Of a stretch of DNA of 56,471 nucleotides, positions 32,464 through 41,236 are shown one piece after another. Position 1 is the stretch's first letter. Each line of letters starts with the position of its first letter. Source of the stretch: Candidatus Thorarchaeota archaeon (lineage in GTDB: Archaea; Asgardarchaeota; Thorarchaeia; Thorarchaeales; Thorarchaeaceae); assembly GCA_011365025.1 (NCBI GenBank), contig RDOF01000018.1, positions 1 to 56,471 of the forward strand. The letters run 5' to 3'. Under the pieces are notes generated by a model. It saw only the letters and a program-made list of their open reading frames with translations. It searched no databases and was not told the DNA's origin. A program made the position numbers and the translations under genes.

Positions 32464-35188
32464 GAAGTTCATCCAGATGGTGTACAAGCCTATCAATTGT
32501 GTCAAGGAAGTAACCCTCAAAGAGATATTCCGAGAATCGGTCAACTGGCAATATTCTGGAATTGACTCCGCTTAGGATTTCTTTGGTCTTTGAAAGATTG
32601 CATTTGGGATTGAAGCAAAGCACATCCAACAGGAACCTGTTTCTTTGTTTCAAAGCTTGCAGAAATGGCTCTGATTCTCCTGTTTCATCTGATACTTGGC
32701 TTGTAAGAAACAGGACTAATGTTGGTCGCTCTGCTCCGAAATCCTCTAGAATTTCCACTATGGATCGGAACGCTTCTGATGGGACCGCTTTCCCACCTGT
32801 TTCTTCCATTGTGTCCAAAATTGAGTAGACTAGAGAAACTCTGGCTTCTTCTGAAGCGAAGTCGCTATGAAACTCCATATGATTCAGTACCCTCTCACCT
32901 TTCTGAATGGCAAACTTCCTAGCCTTATCCGAGAATGTTACAAAGCCAAAACGACCGTCCGTTCTGTTTCCCATTATATTGTTGAGGATGATTAGACATG
33001 TCAACGCAGCCAGCTGTGCTCTTGTCGGTCTTTGACTGAGGCTGTTCACAAACCTCTTCAATTCAGGTGTAAGAAGCGGTGCTGTTGCAAGCTTCCTCTT
33101 TATGGTTTCCATCCCCCTAAAATCAATATCAGTTTCTAACATACTAGTATCAGTTGAAACACAAAGTAGGATGTTTAGGGGTTTGTAGGTCTGAGCTGGT
33201 CGCAGAATGATTGAATCTCTCGAAAGCGTACCGACTTGCCCTTGCTGAAGAAACGGGTTAGAACTCATTAATTCAAGAGTCAAATCAATGAGCCCGTGTT
33301 CTTCCAGTTTGGTTCCTCTTCCCAAACGCAGTCCGTCAAGCTTTGTCAGAATTTCTTCTTCGTTGAGATGGACGTAGGCAAGTAATTCCGACGATGCCAG
33401 TTCGGACTTTGTTGAGAAAGCCAACCAAGCGCTTCTAATGTCCACAATCGATCCTTGGTATTTCGTCAAGTCGATCATTGCGGTGTTTCCAATTCCCAGA
33501 ATTTCTGCATCCTTGCTTGATAGCAGCACAGTACGCACAGGACAATTGGCTGCGCCTATTGCTTCTACAACCCACCATTGTCCAGTGGTTGCTTCCAAAG
33601 CCACCAGAATGTCCCCTTCCTTCGCCTCCAGGCCTTCCAGATCTTCTGGGTTCATGGAGATCGACCCCTTTGGATGGTCTCCCACTTGGGTTTCAAAATG
33701 GAGCGCTGAGAGTATCTCATAGGGATTCTTAACACGAAGGCATTCCAATAGGGAGTAGTTGAACTGACCGAGCTGAGAAGGTGCGTCAAGAATTAGTCCT
33801 GTCGCGATAGTGGAACCTCGCACAAGAGTTAGCAAGAGGTTTGCATTTCTATGCTTGAGAGAATCGGAAAATGATTGCCTCCATCCTGAAAGACGAATCG
33901 ATTCATTCCTCTCAGATACTATGCCAACTGCATTTGCATCTTTTGATGAAGATTCTTTGATTGTAAGAATAGCGCTGCGCGTATCAATCTCCCCATCATC
34001 CTTCACCATGAAATCGCAAGATACTACCGCTTGAAGCCCTCTCGTAGCAAGGATTCTTAGCATTCGTGAAAGCTCGTTCATGGCGGTTTTACCAAGCAAT
34101 CCTTCTGCTGCCACTGCGGTATCGCTATTGACATACTTAAGCGCTCTGGGTCTTGGAGGCAACAGAGCGAGCAGGTTTCCTCCCAAGATCCGATGAAGAT
34201 CACTAGGTTTGGCATCAAGTCCCGAACTCAGAAGGAAGCAGATTATCTCTGAAAGTGAATTACCCGCTTGTGTTGCAGGATAGGAACTGGCGAAGATGAT
34301 TCTTGTTGACCAGAGGTCTCCGTCAGTTGTTTTAAGGTGCCTAACAATATCTGTTAGTGACGCTATTGTGGACCCCGATGTGAGGATCTTCGTGTTGGGT
34401 ATGTCAAGGAGTCTAACAATCTCCTTTCCCCATTCTTTGTGGCTCTTAATGGCAAGCAGGACTGTAGGGGTTTCAACATCTGCATCTCTGAGAAACACCA
34501 ACCATTGCAGAAAGGCATCCAAGTCCTCCCTATGCTCAATTTCAACAAGAAGCGGCAGGCCACCGCCAAGGTAATCCAATAAGTCATTCCTGTTTTGCCC
34601 GCTAAGAGCTGACTTCAAATCTGATGCGCGCAATATGCAGGCCCACCCAGGTCTGCTCTGATGTCCGTATCGCATTTCCTGCAAATGATACAATCTTGGA
34701 GCAAATGGAGGATAGTCTGTCCACCCATGCGCTCTATCGATGTTTGTCTTCTGCTGGGCATTAGGCAGTGGCGCATCCCCAACGTTAAGAATCGGATGTA
34801 CAAAGAATTGGTCAATAAACCAGCATGTGTCACCGTATTCTGGAAATCCCGAGTACAATTCACCAAGAATTGGGGGTTTTCTAAGGTAGTCGTACGCGCG
34901 TCTTGGCAAGTATCTAAACGATTCAGGATATTTGGATGAGAATTCATGCAACTGGTTCTCAACGAGTTCAAAGAACCTCAACATGCGATTTGGGTCGAAT
35001 TCGCGCTTCTGAGAACCAAGCTCAATCGAACCCAAACCGACTCGCGCATCTACCACAAAAAAGCGCCGTATCTCATTTGTTGAGGTGTCTTCTACAACAA
35101 GCACTGGCAGCGACCCCAATTCTATATGCAATTCTGCTTGGCCATCTGATAATATATGCATGATGTAGACGGATTTGTTTCTTTTCAC
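32432..35188 (-). CDS. inactivated amidohydrolase-barrel/vWA fusion
   Basis: A 918-residue chain that reads as a dead copy of the two genes downstream on the other strand, in the same order. Residues 44-400 align with the amidohydrolase: FVVDARVGLG replaces IVDAHHHMG, KILTSGS replaces VIIAHCG, and RIIFASSYPA replaces LLFGTDYSF, so all metal ligands are gone, while DLHRILGGNLLAL matches DIQRILAGNSLIL. Around 530-620 a double-psi-barrel-like segment (MNPEDLEGLEAKEGDILVA) matches the N-terminus of the vWA protein. Residues 690-918 are a vWA-like fold with a broken metal site (LCVSTDTSM for LCIDTSGSM). GTG 35188 is the likely start. A regulatory or scaffold role is inferred. Confidence 0.75.
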   Translation of the reverse strand: MKRNKSVYIMHILSDGQAELHIELGSLPVLVVEDTSTNEIRRFFVVDARVGLGSIELGSQKREFDPNRMLRFFELVENQLHEFSSKYPESFRYLPRRAYDYLRKPPILGELYSGFPEYGDTCWFIDQFFVHPILNVGDAPLPNAQQKTNIDRAHGWTDYPPFAPRLYHLQEMRYGHQSRPGWACILRASDLKSALSGQNRNDLLDYLGGGLPLLVEIEHREDLDAFLQWLVFLRDADVETPTVLLAIKSHKEWGKEIVRLLDIPNTKILTSGSTIASLTDIVRHLKTTDGDLWSTRIIFASSYPATQAGNSLSEIICFLLSSGLDAKPSDLHRILGGNLLALLPPRPRALKYVNSDTAVAAEGLLGKTAMNELSRMLRILATRGLQAVVSCDFMVKDDGEIDTRSAILTIKESSSKDANAVGIVSERNESIRLSGWRQSFSDSLKHRNANLLLTLVRGSTIATGLILDAPSQLGQFNYSLLECLRVKNPYEILSALHFETQVGDHPKGSISMNPEDLEGLEAKEGDILVALEATTGQWWVVEAIGAANCPVRTVLLSSKDAEILGIGNTAMIDLTKYQGSIVDIRSAWLAFSTKSELASSELLAYVHLNEEEILTKLDGLRLGRGTKLEEHGLIDLTLELMSSNPFLQQGQVGTLSRDSIILRPAQTYKPLNILLCVSTDTSMLETDIDFRGMETIKRKLATAPLLTPELKRFVNSLSQRPTRAQLAALTCLIILNNIMGNRTDGRFGFVTFSDKARKFAIQKGERVLNHMEFHSDFASEEARVSLVYSILDTMEETGGKAVPSEAFRSIVEILEDFGAERPTLVLFLTSQVSDETGESEPFLQALKQRNRFLLDVLCFNPKCNLSKTKEILSGVNSRILPVDRFSEYLFEGYFLDTIDRLVHHLDELPNEIDTEETR

Positions 35189-35245
35189 AAGGAATAGTTT
35201 ATCTCCACTACAAGGTCAAGTGAATTATCTAGGAGCTATGTATTG

Positions 35246-36763
35246 ATGCTTGTTGTGCGTGCCCTACATGACTTACCTGAGCAAAGCATAAAGAAGGGCG
35301 ACAATTTCAGGCTCTATATCGTTGATGCTCATCATCATATGGGGAAAGAGAAGAGCCATAAGAACAGCCCTCCAGGAGCGTATGAGTTTTACGCTCAGCT
35401 TTGGTTTGAGCTCCAACGAATGACTAAGGAGTGGCTCAATAATGACATGCTATTATTCGAGCCGGTTGAAGTCATCCCACCCGATTTTCCTTCTAGGATT
35501 TTTTCCTGTCGCGAGAACTGGTCACGTTTCAATCATGGCTGGCTAGTAGATCGAACGGTTGTGTTTCCCTACTCCGATGACTATTCTACTAGTGACTCTC
35601 CTGAGGTGGCTTCCTTCCAAGTATCAAATGATCGGATTGCAGGATGGACCACACGTGCTCCTCATTCTTCTCGACTCATTGGGTTCTGTCGAGTTGATCC
35701 AAAGGATTCTGAAAAGGGGAACCCAGATCTACCTCTGAATGAACTTGAAAGAGCTGTAGGTCAATTAGGGCTTCGCGGACTTAAGCTTCATCCACTTGCT
35801 CAACTATTCCTGGATGAAATCGAGGATGACATGACAGGTCGAATTGTGAAACGAGCCGGAGAGATGGGAATTCCAGTCATCTTTGATACACGAAATATGA
35901 AAACTGTTGTACGAATAAAGTCGCTCATCGATGCGCTTAGGACGGAAGAGAGGTCTCGCAAAGCTCTAGACAAACTGAAAGTCATTATTGCTCATTGCGG
36001 GATGAGCCCTGGCGACCCAAAGCTCTATGAAGTTCTGAGAGACCCGTGCATTTTTGGTGAAACGTCCACACTCCACGGCAAGGACCTCCCTGTTCTTTTC
36101 GATATGGCCCGGGAACGAATAGGCACCCAGGAAACTCTCTGGTCAGACAAGCTTCTTTTCGGAACGGATTATTCCTTTCTGTCTGTTCAGGCGGTAGAAG
36201 TAATTCTCTATCTTCTCTCTAAGGACTTCGGAGGGACACTAAGCGATATCCAGCGTATTCTTGCAGGAAATTCGCTGATTCTTACTCAAAAACCCTTTAG
36301 AACATGCCGCGGAAAGCCACGACCACCAAAACGTGTTGCAGTTGCCGGCCATTCTCCAGAGGTTCTAAGTGATTTGGAGGAGCACATTCTGTCTTTGATT
36401 ACGTCCGAGGAATGGGACTTGGCCTCTCTTGATTTCATGCTTCCTCCTAGACACACTTGGCCTCAGCTAAGGCCGCTGTCAGCGGATGGATACAATGGCA
36501 TTCACTTTGATTCTTACATAGTAGCCATGTACTCGAAATCACTTGAGCGTGAGATTCACCTCTGGGTGCAGCAGCGTTCCGATAACTCAGTGAGCTGTGC
36601 CGTGTTGGGAACCAAGGGAGCAAACAGCCTTGAAACAACGGAGCTCGCAACGCAACGTATCGGAATGGATTTGTCAGAGATACTATCAAAATCGGAAGTG
36701 ATGCTCGAATCCAGTGATAGTTTAATAGAGGCGGTATCTCGACTCGTAGCATTTGTTGGATAG
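35246..36763 (+). CDS. amidohydrolase-family protein with C-terminal domain
   Basis: A 505-residue protein with an N-terminal metal-dependent TIM-barrel of the amidohydrolase-2 type. Candidate metal ligands are H29 and H31 in DAHHHMG (with H30 between), H in GLKLHPLAQ, H in IIAHCGM and D in FGTDYSF, in the usual order. Residues 360-505 form a separate domain with no family I know (SLDFMLPPRHTWPQL, then a helical end), and the dead copy on the other strand keeps a related segment. AGGAG is ten bases before ATG 35246. It is divergent from the dead copy across about 57 bases, and is followed by the vWA gene after about 60 bases. Substrate unknown. Confidence 0.78.
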   Translation: MLVVRALHDLPEQSIKKGDNFRLYIVDAHHHMGKEKSHKNSPPGAYEFYAQLWFELQRMTKEWLNNDMLLFEPVEVIPPDFPSRIFSCRENWSRFNHGWLVDRTVVFPYSDDYSTSDSPEVASFQVSNDRIAGWTTRAPHSSRLIGFCRVDPKDSEKGNPDLPLNELERAVGQLGLRGLKLHPLAQLFLDEIEDDMTGRIVKRAGEMGIPVIFDTRNMKTVVRIKSLIDALRTEERSRKALDKLKVIIAHCGMSPGDPKLYEVLRDPCIFGETSTLHGKDLPVLFDMARERIGTQETLWSDKLLFGTDYSFLSVQAVEVILYLLSKDFGGTLSDIQRILAGNSLILTQKPFRTCRGKPRPPKRVAVAGHSPEVLSDLEEHILSLITSEEWDLASLDFMLPPRHTWPQLRPLSADGYNGIHFDSYIVAMYSKSLEREIHLWVQQRSDNSVSCAVLGTKGANSLETTELATQRIGMDLSEILSKSEVMLESSDSLIEAVSRLVAFVG

Positions 36764-36823
36764 CACAATTCTTTTCTGCGAATCCTGCTGAGGTATCAAT
36801 AATGAATAGAGGAGGAAAAGGCC

Positions 36824-38116
36824 ATCACCAAGAAAGTCACACTCGAAATTGTTGACGGCGGAGACCTGCGTGGTTATGCAATGTTGCATCCTGATGTTGC
36901 GGAAGCTCTGAATGCGGAATTGGGATCAATCGTTGTATTTGAAGATCCTCAATCATCTTTTTGGGGCGCCGCGCAAGTCCGCATCAACAAGGAAGTTCCC
37001 TCAGACCAGGTTTTTGTTGACACACTTGTGCTTGAAGCCTCATTGTTAATGGAGGGCGATACAGGAATCGAGGTGACTCTTTTCAATGAAGACATGATTG
37101 CCCTTGACTATGTAGAGTTCGGCCTGAAGGCTCTAACAGAGGATGCCAATACTGAAGATCTCGTTACACGAGCAGTAGAGAGGGTTGAGTCACTTGAGAA
37201 GCTTATTGATGGCCGCCTGGTTTACCCCGGAATGTCTTTCAACTGGCCTGAGCTGAACGTTAAGGTAGAAATCATGAATACTCGCCCCACCCTTATGGGC
37301 AAGAGCTTTGCCAAACTCGCTTTTGAGGCATTGAAAGAAAAAACCGGATATCAGTTCAAGACCGTTGGTGTGGCAACGCCATTTAATGCAGTTCTGTGCA
37401 TCGATACAAGTGGTTCAATGAAGACTACTGATGTGCCTGTCCAAGACATTGCCCATGCGCGAGAAGGCTTGAAGGATTTAGCTGGTGACAATCCTGAAGT
37501 GCAAGCATTCCTTGATCGCTTCAAAGAAGGACAGAATGTGAGCCGAGCAGAAGCCGCAGCTATGGCGGTCCTGCTCTACTTGGCCGAAAAGGTTGGCAGG
37601 GGTTATGGAGAAAAGGTTGGCGTAATTACATTCGAGAAAGACGTTAGCGAGATGACTTTTCTCAATTCAGAAACAGGTGAGGTCCAACCCTTCGTTGAAT
37701 GTACAGGACGAGAAAAGGCTCTGGGCCTGCAAATCATTAGTACGCATGTTGTTGACAAAGTTGAGGAGGGCGGCACTCTCACCGACATGGGCACCGCTCT
37801 TGTTCGTGCACATGAAGTCATCGAGGCCTTCGGAGACCCTACCAAACCCATTATGCTGATAATGCTAACAGATGGGATGACAACATCTGGGCCTCCCCCC
37901 CTCAAAGTCCTGAAGGAACATTTCACAGATAGAAACAGACTTGTAATCTACTCCATAGGGCTTGGAGAACGAAGTGAAATTGACGAAGAGCTGATGCTAG
38001 CGATGGCCCAATACGGGAACGGTACTTATCGTCATGTCGACAACATGAGAGACCTGCTGGAATGGTATGGTCGACTAGCCAGTGAATTTGCAATTGTAAT
38101 TAGAGGGACTGAGTAA
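36824..38116 (+). CDS. double-psi-barrel/vWA protein with intact metal site
   Basis: A cytosolic vWA protein. The first 90 residues resemble a Cdc48-N/double-psi barrel: KKVTLEIVDGGDLRGYAMLH, then LNAELGSIVVFEDP. Residues 185-430 are a vWA domain with a complete metal site: VLCIDTSGSMK, a threonine in GGTLTDMGTAL, and LIMLTDGMTTSG. The first ATG is 36881, but it would cut off the first strand of the barrel. In-frame ATC 36824 lies eight bases after GGAGG and restores it, so I mark 36824 as the start; an ATC start is rare, and a sequencing change from ATG is possible. The dead fusion upstream carries the same barrel and vWA order. Function of the pair is unknown. Confidence 0.75.
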   Translation: MTKKVTLEIVDGGDLRGYAMLHPDVAEALNAELGSIVVFEDPQSSFWGAAQVRINKEVPSDQVFVDTLVLEASLLMEGDTGIEVTLFNEDMIALDYVEFGLKALTEDANTEDLVTRAVERVESLEKLIDGRLVYPGMSFNWPELNVKVEIMNTRPTLMGKSFAKLAFEALKEKTGYQFKTVGVATPFNAVLCIDTSGSMKTTDVPVQDIAHAREGLKDLAGDNPEVQAFLDRFKEGQNVSRAEAAAMAVLLYLAEKVGRGYGEKVGVITFEKDVSEMTFLNSETGEVQPFVECTGREKALGLQIISTHVVDKVEEGGTLTDMGTALVRAHEVIEAFGDPTKPIMLIMLTDGMTTSGPPPLKVLKEHFTDRNRLVIYSIGLGERSEIDEELMLAMAQYGNGTYRHVDNMRDLLEWYGRLASEFAIVIRGTE

Positions 38117-38122
38117 GACGAT

Positions 38123-39454
38123 TTAGCTTGGCTCTAATGCCTGAACAAGCGCCTTTAGTGTTTCGACATCCATCTCATGAATCTGCTCTTCAGGAATGCC
38201 CTCTAACATCTCGTCTGATACCATCACGAGTACATCCGCCTTTTCAGACCCATACTTGGCCCTGAACATTTCGAGCCGAATCTCCTGCTGACGTGCGTCA
38301 CTCAACGTACCCTTTGTAACAAGCTGCTTGAGGTCGTTTTCAGTCAGCTTCTCCATCATTTCCGTGGAAATTGATGACCGGATTTCTCTTGGCAGCTGGG
38401 TGATTAATTCATCTCTTTCGGCCTTTCCCTTCTTCTTTATGTCTTCTGCTTCCTTCTTGGGAGATCTTTCTTCGGCGGGCCCTTCTGTTGTTGACGCAAC
38501 TAAGGCCTCCAATTCTTCGTAAGTCAGTCCCTTCAAAACATCATCAGAAACCGACTGCTTGACTTCATCAGGAATGCTATCCAGCAGGTCCTGCCTTGAA
38601 GGTCCAGACCTCTTCCTTCGAACTTTTGTGACCTTTCGGACCTTGACCTTCTTCTTGGAGGGTTCCTTTGATGGTTCCTCTTTCCTAGGGAAAGATGCCT
38701 TAATGGAATCAACGAGTTCTCGAGCCGTATCGGGTGTCAATCTCGCCAAATCCTCTGATGGTAGTGTTTCTCTTACGTCCTCAGGAATCTCGCTTAGAAT
38801 TTCTTCTACTTCCTGTGAAATACCTGACTTAGGAGTGGGTCTCTTTCTGATGCTTTCAAGATCTGCTTCGTCATCAACGAACTCCTCAACCAAAACAAGT
38901 GGTGTCTCTTCAAGCTCTTTGATGAATTCGGTGACATCAATTTCTACATCGAAACTTGCTGCTTTCCACTTTAGAAAGTTGTCAATTCCGTTAGGTCTGA
39001 CCTTCAAACGCTGAAGGAAAAGCCGTATTTCATCATCACTCTTCTCAGGAAAGCCCTGGTTCATAACATTCAGGTCGTCTTCTCCAATTCTGCCCCAAAT
39101 CGGGCCATTCATCAGCTTGGAGAGGCCCGCGGCGCAGTGTGACCTCACCCATGTGTTTTCATCCTTGAGCCCCTTCATTAGGTAAGGAACTGTTCGTGGC
39201 TGATGATAAAACGCCAGCGCCTGGGCCCCTGCGATTCGGACATCGTCGTCATCGTCATCTAGCGACTTCACAATATCGGTGACCAACGTCGGGTCTCCCA
39301 CATCAATCGAAGCCATCAGAGCTCTTTCTCTCACAATATCAGAAGAATCAGAAAATGCAGCAACTAGCGCCTTCTTTACCCTCTTGTCCTTCTGTGCTCT
39401 AATGCCAACTTCCTCGGTTTCAAATTCTAGTAGTAGACGTCTCGTTTCTGACAA
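38123..39454 (-). CDS. HEAT-repeat protein with four extra 33-residue repeats
   Basis: A 443-residue scaffold-like protein. Residues 20-120 are HEAT repeats (VKKALVAAFSDSSDIVRERAL and AVPYL-like: RTVPYLMKGLKDENTWVRSH). The second half holds four copies of a helical motif at 219-251, 289-320, 349-380 and 407-439, each of the pattern hydrophobic pair, P-x-x-hydrophobic, S/P, then LT-x-x-x-hydrophobic-x-x-LV. A basic linker (267-282) and lysine-rich stretch separate them. TTG 39454 has GGAGG about eight bases upstream. It meets the vWA gene tail to tail with six bases between. The repeats could bind the vWA or coiled-coil proteins. Repeats are seen; interaction is inferred. Confidence 0.75.
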   Translation of the reverse strand: MSETRRLLLEFETEEVGIRAQKDKRVKKALVAAFSDSSDIVRERALMASIDVGDPTLVTDIVKSLDDDDDDVRIAGAQALAFYHQPRTVPYLMKGLKDENTWVRSHCAAGLSKLMNGPIWGRIGEDDLNVMNQGFPEKSDDEIRLFLQRLKVRPNGIDNFLKWKAASFDVEIDVTEFIKELEETPLVLVEEFVDDEADLESIRKRPTPKSGISQEVEEILSEIPEDVRETLPSEDLARLTPDTARELVDSIKASFPRKEEPSKEPSKKKVKVRKVTKVRRKRSGPSRQDLLDSIPDEVKQSVSDDVLKGLTYEELEALVASTTEGPAEERSPKKEAEDIKKKGKAERDELITQLPREIRSSISTEMMEKLTENDLKQLVTKGTLSDARQQEIRLEMFRAKYGSEKADVLVMVSDEMLEGIPEEQIHEMDVETLKALVQALEPS

Positions 39455-39660
39455 GAGAACTCCTCCTGACTACGGACAAGGGGTTTCCTCGGGGGTACCA
39501 AGTAAATCTTACCTGACGTATTGCTGGAACCTTAGTGCCCGATACACCAAGCCTAGTTATTAAATTTGGCAATATGTATACCTTCTGGGCAATCCTATTC
39601 CCCCTCAATTATCACCGGATTCTATTTAGCCTTGTTTTGTGCCTCGTCACGGGAATAACA

Positions 39661-40494
39661 ATGGGCAAGAACAAAACCAATGGGATTATTCGAGTGACGG
39701 GATTTGCACTTGTTCTGCTTTACATCATATTGCTTCAAGAAGTCACAATTCGTCTAACATCCGCCGCAGACCTCCAAACTCGGGCTTTGGCTAGCACTGC
39801 TGTATTCTTTGGCAGTTTCTTGCTGATGTACTTAGCCATCCTGGGATTCATTAAGTGGGAGGGTCACTCAGACGTCACTGAGCTAGGCATCAAGTGGGAT
39901 AGTGAAACACACATCCATCTGGTGATAGGTGCAATCGCAGGGATTGGGGCTGCGCTGGCGGTTTATCTGGTTGCTCTTGTGTTCGGGGGTTCCTTAACTC
40001 CCATTGAAAGTATCAATGCGGACCTGATAATTAGTGAAATTGTAATCACTGCTCCCGTTGCCTTCTTTGAGGAACTGTGCTATCGTGGTTATCTCATGAC
40101 CCGAATTGAGAGTGTGTCCAATCGTGGCGCTGCTTTGATATTGAGCTCTCTTTGGTTTGGACTGCTACACTTCGGATGGTGGTTCCCATTTGGAACTATT
40201 CCGCCACATCTTATCCTGACATTTACAGCTAGTATGGTTCTTGGAGGCATTGTCCTAGGAATTAGTTATTACTTATCTGGCAGGCGTCTCTGGGTGGCCA
40301 TTGCTTTTCACTTTGCTTGGAATATGCTGGCTTACATACTGTTCCCGGTCTATCCGCGGGAGCCGGCGGTGCTCCCTGAGATATTCCAAATTGAGTGGGG
40401 CATTACGACTCTGCCTGCAATGCTCTTCGGACTATCCCTCATTTGGATTCTTCTGGATATTTTCAAAAAGAAAGAGATGAAGGGCTCCGGTTGA
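39661..40494 (+). CDS. CPBP-family intramembrane metalloprotease
   Basis: A membrane protease of the CAAX prenyl protease 2/Rce1 type. The first motif, FFEELCYRGYLM, supplies E-E-x-x-x-R, and later helices supply GLLHFGWW and AFHFAWNML with the conserved histidines. It has about eight hydrophobic segments. I choose ATG 39661 for a 277-residue protein; ATG 39574 in the same frame would add 29 hydrophobic residues and is possible. Family members cleave prenylated or membrane-anchored peptides, and in bacteria many handle bacteriocin immunity; the substrate here is unknown. It is convergent with the NfeD gene, with a short hairpin at the stop. Confidence 0.82.
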   Translation: MGKNKTNGIIRVTGFALVLLYIILLQEVTIRLTSAADLQTRALASTAVFFGSFLLMYLAILGFIKWEGHSDVTELGIKWDSETHIHLVIGAIAGIGAALAVYLVALVFGGSLTPIESINADLIISEIVITAPVAFFEELCYRGYLMTRIESVSNRGAALILSSLWFGLLHFGWWFPFGTIPPHLILTFTASMVLGGIVLGISYYLSGRRLWVAIAFHFAWNMLAYILFPVYPREPAVLPEIFQIEWGITTLPAMLFGLSLIWILLDIFKKKEMKGSG

Positions 40495-40498
40495 GCCC
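40482..40498. terminator. short hairpin between convergent genes
   Basis: A six-pair stem GGGCTC with GAGCCC and a five-base loop overlaps the stop codon of the CPBP gene and is followed by CTCTTATTA. It lies between tail-to-tail genes and could stop transcription from either side. The stem is short, so support is weak. Confidence 0.3.
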
Positions 40499-40514
40499 CT
40501 CTTATTAGAACTGC

Positions 40515-41207
40515 CTATTGATATTCCTGTCCACTTGATTTGTCGACAAGAAGAGTTAGTCCGGTGACTCCCTTCACCACAACGCTCTCGCCTTCGGAGA
40601 TGGGTGGTCCCTGAGTTCTTGCCCACCAGATTTCTGCACCTACCTTGACTTTTCCTTTTGGATCTATGTCTGTAATTGCAGTCACATTGCGGCCGGCTCC
40701 ATACTCCGAATATTGTGGCCACTTATCGTAGTTACGCAGAAATGCCATATAGAACAACATGAGCGAAAAGACTGTCCCAACCATCATGTAGACGGTTAGC
40801 CTCCGTGACGGGTCAGCGAACACCGAGAGGAAGATGGCCAGTCCATATAGCGGAAAGAGCTTTATCGATACCTTTGCATCAATGAAGCCACCTTCAACAA
40901 ACCCTCCTCCACCTGTAAACACGGCAAACATCAAGTACAGCACTCCTGCCAATATGACTAAGCTAAGTTCATTGAATTGATAGGTTGGATTCAGGAACAC
41001 CTGCATTACGAACAAGATGATGATAATGGGGATTATCACCTGCGCCATTGCTTTTCCGGTTGCTGGCTCAAATGTTATCACCATCAATGTTAGCAGGACT
41101 GCTATGAGAATCAGGCCTATGAAAGGCTCAACCAAAACGTATCCGATGAACATGCTAAGGACCGACATTAGCATGAGTACGACGAAGATTTTGATCCACG
41201 CATCCAT
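40515..41207 (-). CDS. NfeD-family membrane protein
   Basis: A 230-residue protein with about five transmembrane helices in the first 150 residues and a C-terminal OB-fold (GRNVTAITDIDPKGKVKVGAE, then SEGESVVVKGVTGLTLLV) typical of NfeD. NfeD proteins pair with SPFH proteins of the stomatin/flotillin group. This copy lacks the N-terminal ClpP-like serine protease domain found in long NfeD proteins. The slipin gene lies 29 bases upstream on the same strand, giving the classic slipin-NfeD pair. ATG 41207 has GAGGT upstream. Role in membrane microdomain or quality control is a family expectation. Confidence 0.85.
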   Translation of the reverse strand: MDAWIKIFVVLMLMSVLSMFIGYVLVEPFIGLILIAVLLTLMVITFEPATGKAMAQVIIPIIIILFVMQVFLNPTYQFNELSLVILAGVLYLMFAVFTGGGGFVEGGFIDAKVSIKLFPLYGLAIFLSVFADPSRRLTVYMMVGTVFSLMLFYMAFLRNYDKWPQYSEYGAGRNVTAITDIDPKGKVKVGAEIWWARTQGPPISEGESVVVKGVTGLTLLVDKSSGQEYQ

Positions 41208-41236
41208 TTTTCATACCTCTTACATTATCGGAGGGT

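Noticed and set aside
38559..39014. 151-residue serine-rich plus-strand frame
   Set aside because: Antisense of the HEAT/repeat gene, with composition explained by its charged codons.
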